Shown here: in pieces, positions 6,765 through 14,037 of the stretch
Numbering within the stretch: the first letter of the stretch is position 1
Layout of the letters: each line of letters begins with the position of its first letter
Assembly: GCF_003570885.1 (NCBI RefSeq)
Contig: NZ_QXJC01000005.1
Span: forward strand, 186,001-250,000
Length of the DNA stretch: 64,000 bases
Direction of reading: 5' to 3'
From: Simplicispira hankyongi
GTDB taxonomy: Bacteria; Pseudomonadota; Gammaproteobacteria; Burkholderiales; Burkholderiaceae_C
Program-made: the position numbers and the translations under genes
The notes under the pieces: generated by a model
Databases searched by the model: none
The model's input: the letters and a program-made list of their open reading frames with translations, nothing else
Told to the model about the DNA's origin: nothing

Positions 6765-7967
6765 TTACACCATGGCGGCGAGGCGGTCGATGGGCAGCCG
6801 CATGCGCAGTTCCTGCTGGCTGACCACGCCGGTGATGCGCCAATTTTCCTGCGCCGTATCGCGCCGAATCAGCTCGCCGGTGGGCATGCCGCTGCGGCTG
6901 CGCACCACCGCCACGCGCGGCGTGGTGGGCGTGGCGCCGCGTTTGAGCACCACGCCGATTTCCTGACTCGCCAGCTTCACCAATGCGCCGGGTGGGTAGA
7001 TTCCCAGGGTGTTGAGCATGGCGGCGCCGGCCTCGTCGACCTGGCGATTTTCATCGTAGTAACAAGCCTTGATGGCAGCGGTGACGGTCATGGGCGTACG
7101 CCCGGCACGCGGTGCCAGCCGGGCAGCAAAAATATCGCTGCGTTGCACCAGGCGGGCGATTTGCCCAGCTTCGCTGCGCCCGGCGAGCGGCCCGGGCGCG
7201 CGGTCGTGGTGTTGGCGCACGGCGTCCAGCCATAGGGGGTCCGAGACGCCAAGTGCCGCGAGCAGCGTGGCCGACCGCTCCGCATGGTCCTGGATCTGGG
7301 CGATCTGGGCAGCGGAGAGGGGCCCGTTTTGCTGGGCCAGCCGGTCTTGCAGCTCGGTCATCGAAATGTTCATGGAGAGCGCCACGCGACCGGCACGTTC
7401 GACCTGCTCGCTGCTCCAGCGCAGGCCGTCGCGCGCGACGAGCATGCACACGCTGGCCACCAGCAGCACATGCGTGGCGCTGTAGATGCGCGTCTCATCG
7501 CTGGAGCGCTGGATCAGCGCCAGCAGGGTGGCGTCCGGCGCTTGCAGGCAGGCGCGTGCGACTTCGCCTTGCAAAGCCAGAAAGCGCGCGCTGAAATCCG
7601 CCGCATTGGGGCTGCCGAGCAGTTGCGTGGTGGACCACTGCAGCTCGGGCCAATCCACTGGTCCCTGGCGCGCACGGGCGGTGTTGGCATGGGCCGAGCC
7701 GTCGATCTTCATCGCCGCGATTTCGCCCAGCGACGTGTCCGATATCAGCATTTGCTGCAATTGGCCGAGGTAGGCGCGGTAGCTCTCGCCGGATTCCTCG
7801 ATGTCCACGCACAACTGCACGCCGCGCTCAAGCAGCAGGTCCACCTCGTCCTGTTTGCGCAGCACATAGCCCTTATTGGCCAGCAGGGTGCCGTCGGCAC
7901 CCCTGAGCGCAAAGGGCAGGGGTTGGCCGAGTGCAAGCGAGTCGGGGTTGAGGGCGACAAGGTTCAT
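6765..7967 (-). CDS. degenerate HD-GYP-type protein
   Basis: A 400-residue soluble protein with an N-terminal region like those before HD-GYP domains (LRGADGTLLANKGYVL) and a central region whose spacing fits HD-GYP c-di-GMP phosphodiesterases: THVLLVASV, then LSMNISMTELQD where an active enzyme has its HDIGK, then DHAERSATLL and RQHHDRAPG where HHE...GYP is expected. The metal-binding HD pair and the GYP motif are therefore missing, so it is unlikely to hydrolyse c-di-GMP; sensing or scaffolding is possible. It converges on the regulator gene (12 bases between stops) and lies 76 bases after the efflux pump gene on the same strand. Confidence 0.72.
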   Translation of the reverse strand: MNLVALNPDSLALGQPLPFALRGADGTLLANKGYVLRKQDEVDLLLERGVQLCVDIEESGESYRAYLGQLQQMLISDTSLGEIAAMKIDGSAHANTARARQGPVDWPELQWSTTQLLGSPNAADFSARFLALQGEVARACLQAPDATLLALIQRSSDETRIYSATHVLLVASVCMLVARDGLRWSSEQVERAGRVALSMNISMTELQDRLAQQNGPLSAAQIAQIQDHAERSATLLAALGVSDPLWLDAVRQHHDRAPGPLAGRSEAGQIARLVQRSDIFAARLAPRAGRTPMTVTAAIKACYYDENRQVDEAGAAMLNTLGIYPPGALVKLASQEIGVVLKRGATPTTPRVAVVRSRSGMPTGELIRRDTAQENWRITGVVSQQELRMRLPIDRLAAMV

Positions 7968-8043
7968 GGTGCAGCGTCACATTATGAAACCTCCACCTGC
8001 CGCTCAGGCACGCAATAGCGCCTGTGCTTGCAGGCAATTTGCT

Positions 8044-11000
8044 CTATTGGTCGGCAGGCGCCTGGCGCACGCGCAACCCCGGGGAGGGATCGGGCTGTTT
8101 TGGCCGGCTGCGCGGTAGCTGGCGGCGCAGCCACTGCCCCAGATCGTCGATGTAGGTGAACACGGCCGGCACCACCAGCAAGCTGAGCACGGTCGATGTC
8201 AGCAGCCCGCCAATCACCGCCACCGCCATGGGCGAGCGAAAGCTCATGTCGGCGCTGCCCAGCGCCAGCGCGATGGGTAGCATGCCGGCGCCCATGGCCA
8301 GCGTCGTCATGATGATGGGGCGGGCGCGCTTGTGGCAGGCGTCGAGCAGGGCGTCGATGCGGCTCATGCCCAGGGCGGCCGGCCGGCCGTCGCTTCCGTC
8401 GTGCCCGCGCCGCGCCACGATGGCGTATTCCACCAGCAGGATGGAGTTTTTGGTGGCAATGCCCATGAGCATCACCAGCCCGATCAAAGACGGCATGGAA
8501 AAGCTCTTGCCCGCAATCAAGAGGCCGACGAAGGCGCCGCCGAGCGACAGCGGCAGGGCCATCAGAATGGTCACGGGCTGTAGCAAATTCTTGAACAGCA
8601 GCACCAGCACGATGTAGATGCACACCACGCCGGTGAGCATGGCCAGGCCGAAGCTGGCAAACAGCTCGCCCATCATCTCGGCGTCGCCCACGTCGATCAG
8701 GCGCACGCTGCCGGGCAGGTTGCGCACCGCGGGCAGGTTTTTGACCGCGTCGGTCACTTCGCCCAGGCCCCGGGACCCCAGTTCGATCTCGAAGTTGACG
8801 TTGCGCGCGCGGTCGTAGCGGCTGATCACCGCCGGGCCGCCAGCGACCTCCAGCATGGCGACTTCGGCCAGGCGCACCGGGCCATTGGCGCCGGGCACCG
8901 CCAGGCGCTCCAGCACCGACAGGTCTTCGCGCGCCGTGTCGTTCAGCCGCACCACGATGGGAATCTGGCGCTGCGCCAGGTTGAGCTTGGGCAGGTACTG
9001 GTCGTAATCGCCCACGGTGGCCACGCGCAGCGTCTCGGCAATGGCGCTGCTGGTGACACCCAGGTCGGCGGCGCGGGCAAAGTCGGGGTGCACGGCGATT
9101 TCGGGGCGCACCAGGCTGGCGTTGGAGCTTACCCCGCCGATGCCGGGGATGGTGCGTATGCCCTGCTCCACCGAGCGCGCGGCGCTGGCCAGCGCCTGGG
9201 GGTCTTCGCTGGCGAGCGCCAGCACGTACTTGTCGTTCGAGCCGCCCAGACCGATTTTTACGCGCACGCCAGGCAGGTCAGCGAGCGCCGCGCGCAGGCG
9301 CTGCTCGATCTCCTGCTTGAGCGGGCGCTCGCCACGCGGCGCCAGGCGCAGCGTCAGCGTGGCCTTGCGCGGGTCGCCGGCACCGCCGCCGCCGGCAAAG
9401 GGGTCGGTTCCTGCCGAACCGCCACCGATCGTGGTGTAAATGCTTTGTACATGGCCCACGCGTTGCACGCGCTCGGCCGCCTGCGCCACGGCGGCGCGGG
9501 TGTCGGCGAGCCTGCTGCCGGGCGGCAGCTCAAGGTTGACCTGCGTCTGGGCGTTGTCGTCCGCGGGAATAAAGCCGGACGGCAGCAGCGGGATCAGCGC
9601 GAGGGAGCCGACAAAGAACACCAGCGCCCCCGCGATCGTCAGCACGCGGTGCCGGAGGCACCAGGACGACGCACGCATGTAGGTGGCCAGCCAGCGCGGC
9701 TCGCGCTGCTGTGCGGCGACTGGCTTCATCAGGTAGGCGGCCATCATGGGCGTGAGCAAGCGGGCCACGACCAGCGAGGCAAACACCGCCAGCGCCGCCG
9801 TCCAGCCAAATTGCTTGAAAAAGCGCCCGGCGATGCCGCTCATGAAGGCCGTGGGCAGGAACACCGCAATCAGCGAGAAAGTGGTGGCGATGACGGCCAG
9901 GCCAATCTCGTCGGCGGCTTCCATGGCGGCTTCGTAAGGGCTTTTGCCCATGCGCAAATGGCGCACGATGTTTTCCACCTCGACGATGGCGTCGTCCACC
10001 AGGATGCCCACCACCAGCGAGAGCGCCAGCAGCGTGATGATGTTGATCGAAAACCCCAGCAGGTGCATGCCGATGAATGCCGGGATGACCGACAGCGGCA
10101 GCGCTACGGCAGAGACGATGGTGGCGCGCCAGTTGCGCAGGAACAGCCACACCACCACCACGGCGAGGAGGGCGCCTTCGTACAGCAGGTGCATCGAGCT
10201 GTCGTACTCGTCGCTGGCGATCTGCACGAAATCCACGGTGCGGGTGAGCTGCAGGTCGGGCCGCTCGGCGAGCAACTGGTCGAGCGCGCGCTGCACGCCG
10301 GCGCCCACCTCCACCTCGCTCGCGCCCCGGCTGCGCGAGACCTCGAAGCCGATGACCTGTTGGCCATCGAGCAGCGCGGCAGTGCGCTGCTCGGCCACGG
10401 TGTCGCGGATGGTGGCGACCTGGTCGAGGCGGATATGGCGGCCGTCGCCCAGCGGAATGTCCAGCGCGGCAAGTTCACCCGCCGTCTGCACCGTGGCCAG
10501 CGTGCGCACGGGTTGTTCGGCGCCGCCCAGGTCGGCGCGGCCGCCAGCGCTTTCAATCTGAACCTGGCGCAACTGGTGCGACACCTCGGCCGCTGTGGCG
10601 CCCAGAGCCTGGAGCTTGAGCGGGTCGAGCGCCACGCGCACCTCGCGCGCCACGCCGCCCACGCGGTTCACCGCGCCGACCCCCGGCACGGCAAGCAGGC
10701 GCCGCGTGAGCGTGTCGTCCACGAACCACGACAGCGCCTCGTCGTCCATGCGCTTGGAGGCAATGGCGAACGCCAGAATCGGCTGGGCCGAGAGTTCGAG
10801 CTTGGCGACGATGGGGTCGCGCAGGTCGGCTGGCAGGTCGGTGCGCACGCGCGAGACCGCCGAGCGCACGTCGTCCACCGCCTCCTGCACCGGCTTTTCC
10901 AACTGGTATTCGGCGGCGATGGTCGCCACGCCATCGGTCAGCGTGGTGGTGATGTGCTTGAGCCCTTGCGTGGTGGCAATGGCGTTCTCGATCTTGCGCG

Positions 11001-11190
11001 CCACGTCCGATTCGAGCTGGCCCGGCGCGGCCCCCGGCAGCACGGCCGTGACCACGACCACCGGCAGGTCCATGTCGGGGAAGTTCTGCACCTTCATGGC
11101 GCGGAACGACAGCAGACCCGCCAGGGTCAGCAGCACGAACAGCATGACCGCAGGAATCGGGTTGCGGATGGACCAGGCAGACAGGTTCAT
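8044..11190 (-). CDS. efflux RND transporter permease (HAE1 family)
   Basis: A 1048-residue inner-membrane, proton-driven drug or solvent pump. The start MNLSAWSIRNPIPAVML, the first periplasmic loop VQNFPDMDLPVVVVT, the TM4 segment LALSLVVGILVDDAIVEVENI with the proton-relay aspartates, and the C-terminal GIATKNSILLVEYA block are all standard for the family, as is the length. The C-terminal tail after the last helix is basic and proline-rich. It is the third gene of an OMF-MFP-RND operon, 11 bases after the adaptor. Substrates cannot be deduced, and no dedicated regulator gene is adjacent. Confidence 0.95.
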   Translation of the reverse strand: MNLSAWSIRNPIPAVMLFVLLTLAGLLSFRAMKVQNFPDMDLPVVVVTAVLPGAAPGQLESDVARKIENAIATTQGLKHITTTLTDGVATIAAEYQLEKPVQEAVDDVRSAVSRVRTDLPADLRDPIVAKLELSAQPILAFAIASKRMDDEALSWFVDDTLTRRLLAVPGVGAVNRVGGVAREVRVALDPLKLQALGATAAEVSHQLRQVQIESAGGRADLGGAEQPVRTLATVQTAGELAALDIPLGDGRHIRLDQVATIRDTVAEQRTAALLDGQQVIGFEVSRSRGASEVEVGAGVQRALDQLLAERPDLQLTRTVDFVQIASDEYDSSMHLLYEGALLAVVVVWLFLRNWRATIVSAVALPLSVIPAFIGMHLLGFSINIITLLALSLVVGILVDDAIVEVENIVRHLRMGKSPYEAAMEAADEIGLAVIATTFSLIAVFLPTAFMSGIAGRFFKQFGWTAALAVFASLVVARLLTPMMAAYLMKPVAAQQREPRWLATYMRASSWCLRHRVLTIAGALVFFVGSLALIPLLPSGFIPADDNAQTQVNLELPPGSRLADTRAAVAQAAERVQRVGHVQSIYTTIGGGSAGTDPFAGGGGAGDPRKATLTLRLAPRGERPLKQEIEQRLRAALADLPGVRVKIGLGGSNDKYVLALASEDPQALASAARSVEQGIRTIPGIGGVSSNASLVRPEIAVHPDFARAADLGVTSSAIAETLRVATVGDYDQYLPKLNLAQRQIPIVVRLNDTAREDLSVLERLAVPGANGPVRLAEVAMLEVAGGPAVISRYDRARNVNFEIELGSRGLGEVTDAVKNLPAVRNLPGSVRLIDVGDAEMMGELFASFGLAMLTGVVCIYIVLVLLFKNLLQPVTILMALPLSLGGAFVGLLIAGKSFSMPSLIGLVMLMGIATKNSILLVEYAIVARRGHDGSDGRPAALGMSRIDALLDACHKRARPIIMTTLAMGAGMLPIALALGSADMSFRSPMAVAVIGGLLTSTVLSLLVVPAVFTYIDDLGQWLRRQLPRSRPKQPDPSPGLRVRQAPADQ

Positions 11191-11201
11191 GCGGATGCTC
11201 C

Positions 11202-11262
11202 TTATTTGCTAGCTTCTTGCGCAGGTGCAATAAGCGCTGGAGGCTTGTTTTGATCTAAATTT
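11202..11262. repeat. dispersed palindromic repeat copy 2 (C-terminus of MFP gene)
   Basis: Diverged copy containing TTGCTAGC, then CAATAAGCGCTGGAGGCTTGTTTTGATC. It includes the stop codon and the last codons of the adaptor gene. Confidence 0.65.
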
Positions 11263-12371
11263 TCGGTGGTGCGCACCAGATCGCCATCGTTCAGGAACGC
11301 GCCGCCGCGCACCACGATGCGCGCGCTCGCCTCCAGGCCCGAGACGATCTCGATGCGCTCGCCCACGCGCTGGCCGGTCTGCACCCGGCGCATGACCACG
11401 CGGTGGTCGTCGCCCACCTCAAACACCTGGCTGAAGCCGTCGCGCACCACCACGGCCGATTGCGGCACGCTCAGCGCCTGGCGCGCGCCCAGCACAAACT
11501 CGCCCTGGGCAAACATGCCGGCGCGGATGTCCGCGTGCGCCGGCAGGTCCACATAGACCAGGGCGTTGCGGGTCTTGGGGTCCACCGTGGGCGCGAGCAT
11601 GCGCACGCGGCCCGTCACCTGCGTGCCGGCGGTGGTCGTCACGCGGACCTCATCGCCTGCGTGCAGGCGCGGCAAATCGCTGGCGCTGACTTCGGCGCGC
11701 CATTCGAGCCGGCCCTTGCGCACCATGCGAAACAGCTCGGTGCCGGCGCCCACCACCGCGCCCACGGTGGCGCTGCGCGATGAAATCACGCCACTGTCGG
11801 GCGCCAGCACGCGGGTGTACTGCAGGCGCAGTTGCTGCGCGTGCAGCATCGCTTGCGCGGCCTCCACGCGCGCCTGCGCGGTTTGCGAGGCGGTGGCGTA
11901 CTGGCCGATCTGCTGCTGGCTGAGCGCGCCTGAGGCAATCAGCGTCTGCGCCCGCTCGGCATTGGCAGCGGCTTCGGCTGCGTTGGCCTTGGCTTCGAGC
12001 AGGCTGGCGCGCGCCTGCGCTACGTCGGCCTGCACGGTGTCGGCGGCAAACACGGCCAGCACCTGGCCGGCGCGCACCTGGTCGCCGACGTTGGCGCGCA
12101 CCTCCGTCAAGCGCAGGCCATTGCTTTCGGCGCCAATGCTGGCCTCCTGCCAGGCGGCGACATTGCCGTTGGCCGGCAGGCGCAGGGCAATGGACGAGCG
12201 CGTGGCCTGCGTGGTCGTCACGGCAAGCGCTGGGCGTGGTGCGCTGGCCGGCGCGTCCTTCGCCTCGCTGGCGGCCCGCGAGGCGTGGGGCGCAAACAGT
12301 GCGCCCAGGGCCGCCAGCAGGCACAGCGTGGTGATGGTGGCAATCGAAAGGGTCAGTTTCCTGGGCTGCAT
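11202..12371 (-). CDS. efflux RND periplasmic adaptor (MFP) subunit
   Basis: A 389-residue membrane-fusion protein linking the pump to the outer-membrane channel. It has an N-terminal signal/anchor (ATITTLCLLAALGALF), a lipoyl half (ANGNVAAWQEASIGAE), a coiled-coil hairpin around VQADVAQARASLLEAKANA, and beta-barrel sequence (GRVRMLAPTVDPKTRNALVYV). The last 18 or so codons, starting near LDQNKPPALIAPAQEASK, are read from a copy of the dispersed palindromic repeat, so the natural C-terminus seems to have been replaced or extended. It starts 57 bases after the channel gene and ends 11 bases before the pump gene. Confidence 0.93.
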   Translation of the reverse strand: MQPRKLTLSIATITTLCLLAALGALFAPHASRAASEAKDAPASAPRPALAVTTTQATRSSIALRLPANGNVAAWQEASIGAESNGLRLTEVRANVGDQVRAGQVLAVFAADTVQADVAQARASLLEAKANAAEAAANAERAQTLIASGALSQQQIGQYATASQTAQARVEAAQAMLHAQQLRLQYTRVLAPDSGVISSRSATVGAVVGAGTELFRMVRKGRLEWRAEVSASDLPRLHAGDEVRVTTTAGTQVTGRVRMLAPTVDPKTRNALVYVDLPAHADIRAGMFAQGEFVLGARQALSVPQSAVVVRDGFSQVFEVGDDHRVVMRRVQTGQRVGERIEIVSGLEASARIVVRGGAFLNDGDLVRTTENLDQNKPPALIAPAQEASK

Positions 12372-12428
12372 GGAAGGTCCATTCCTGCGGTCAAATGAAG
12401 AGAGGCTGTGGGGTTGTTGGGCTGGGGT

Positions 12429-13889
12429 TCAGCTGGCGCTGGCGGTATGAGGCGTGGACGTGGACGTGGGCGTTGTGGCCCCGCCGGCATCCCAGCCGCC
12501 ACCGACGGCGCGGTAGAGCGCGATCCAGGCGGCCATGCGCTCCTGCTGCAGGGCCACCAGCGCGGTATCCGCGGCGAGTGCGGTGCGGCGCGCGTCTTCC
12601 AGCTCGACCAGGCTGGCCAAGCCCGCGCGCCAACGCGCCTCGGTCGCCTCGAACGAGCGCTGGTAGCCGGCAGCCGCCTGCTGTGCGTCGGTGCTGCGCG
12701 TCTCGGTGCTATCGAGTTGAACCAGCGCCTGCTCCACCTCGCTCACTGCCTTGCGCACCTGGGCCCGGTAGAGCACCACGGCCGCGTCGTAGCGCGCCAC
12801 GGCGGCGTCGACCTGCGCAGCGCGGCGGCCGGCGTCGAAGATCGGCAGGCTCAGGGCCAGCGGCCCCAGGGACCAGGTGTTGCTGCTGATGCTGGTGCCG
12901 CCCGTGTGCAGCCAGCCACGGCCGATGGAGCCGCTCAAGCTCAGGCGTGGGTAGCGATCGGCTTGCGCGCCCCCCACCTCGGCGCTGGCCGCGGCGACTT
13001 CGCGCTCGGCGGCATACACGTCGGGGCGCTGCGCCAGCGCCTGCGCGGGAACGGTGGCGATGGCAAACAGCGCCTGCGGCGTGTGCGGCGGCGGTGCGGC
13101 GGCCAGCCGTTCGCGCAGCGCCGCCTCGTCCAGGCCGGTGAGCGCCACCAGGGTTTTCAGGTTGATCTCGCACTCCATGCGCTGGCGCTCGGTGCGTACC
13201 TTGGCATCGGAAGCGCTGGCGCTGGCCAGGGCTGCCGTGGCCGGCGCCGTGAAGCCGGCCTTTTCGCTCGCCAGCGCCAGGCGCGCCGTCTCGCCGCGCG
13301 AGCGTGCGTCGGACGCCGCCACGGCCAGTTGCTGCACGCAGCTGCGCCAGCCGCTGACCTGCAGCGCCACCTCGGCCGCCACCGACACGCGCGCTTCGTG
13401 CCACTGGGCGCCGGCGCCGGCCAGGCGCTCGCGCGCCGCGTCGCTGGCGGCGGTGTTGCCGCCAAACAGGTCGATCTCCCAGCCCGCCTGTACGCCCGCC
13501 TGTGCGGTGCTGGCCAAGGCCTCCACCTGCTCATTGAAACCGCGGCTCGCACTGGCCTGCCCATCGAGCGAGGGCAGCAATGCCGCCCGGGCGGCGGCCT
13601 GTGCGGCGCGCGCCTGCACCAGATGCGCGCGGGCCTGTGCGAGATCGGGGCTGGCCGCTTGTGCAGCCGCGATCAGCTCGACCAGCAGCGGGTCGCCCTG
13701 GTGCTCCCACCAGTGCTCCAGGTCGGCCAGCTGACCGTGGTGCGGCAGGGGTGCTTGCCAGGCCGTGGGCACGGGCGCGGTCACCTGGGCGGCGGGGCGC
13801 TGCACGGCGCAGGCGACGAGCGCCAGCGGCAAGGACAGCGCCAGGGCGCTGCGCAGGGTGCGCGCCCGGCAAAAATGCAAGACATTCAT
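12429..13889 (-). CDS. outer-membrane efflux lipoprotein, NodT/OprM family
   Basis: A 486-residue TolC-like channel. The N-terminus is a lipoprotein signal ending in LVAC with the acylated cysteine at residue 27. Two repeated OEP halves follow; typical pieces are WWEHQGDPLLVELIAAAQAA, GWEIDLFGG, ADRYPRLSLSGSIGRGW and GPLALSLPIFDAGRR. It is the first gene of the efflux operon, whereas most such operons place the channel last. The long gap upstream (13890-14037) holds a repeat copy and presumably the promoter. Confidence 0.93.
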   Translation of the reverse strand: MNVLHFCRARTLRSALALSLPLALVACAVQRPAAQVTAPVPTAWQAPLPHHGQLADLEHWWEHQGDPLLVELIAAAQAASPDLAQARAHLVQARAAQAAARAALLPSLDGQASASRGFNEQVEALASTAQAGVQAGWEIDLFGGNTAASDAARERLAGAGAQWHEARVSVAAEVALQVSGWRSCVQQLAVAASDARSRGETARLALASEKAGFTAPATAALASASASDAKVRTERQRMECEINLKTLVALTGLDEAALRERLAAAPPPHTPQALFAIATVPAQALAQRPDVYAAEREVAAASAEVGGAQADRYPRLSLSGSIGRGWLHTGGTSISSNTWSLGPLALSLPIFDAGRRAAQVDAAVARYDAAVVLYRAQVRKAVSEVEQALVQLDSTETRSTDAQQAAAGYQRSFEATEARWRAGLASLVELEDARRTALAADTALVALQQERMAAWIALYRAVGGGWDAGGATTPTSTSTPHTASAS

Positions 13890-13955
13890 ACAAACGAACG
13901 GGGTTGGGCGGGGCGCTGGGGGCCGAACAGGTGCAGGCGCCAGCCCAAGGGGCTA

Positions 13956-14022
13956 GGTTTTTAGCAAAATTGGCCGCTAGCGCTTATCCATAAAGCGCTT
14001 GCAGCTATTATTTTTGTAGTTA
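13956..14022. repeat. dispersed palindromic repeat copy 3
   Basis: Intergenic copy with GCTAGCGCTTATCC and AAGCGCTTGCAGCTATTA arms, between the efflux operon start and the glnE stop. The arms can form a stem-loop. Confidence 0.8.
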
Positions 14023-14037
14023 TTTGGGTGCGGCCCG

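Noticed and set aside
9088-11253. Long plus-strand open frame opposite the RND pump gene
   Set aside because: Same reason: antisense frame without domains; the pump motifs lie on the minus strand.
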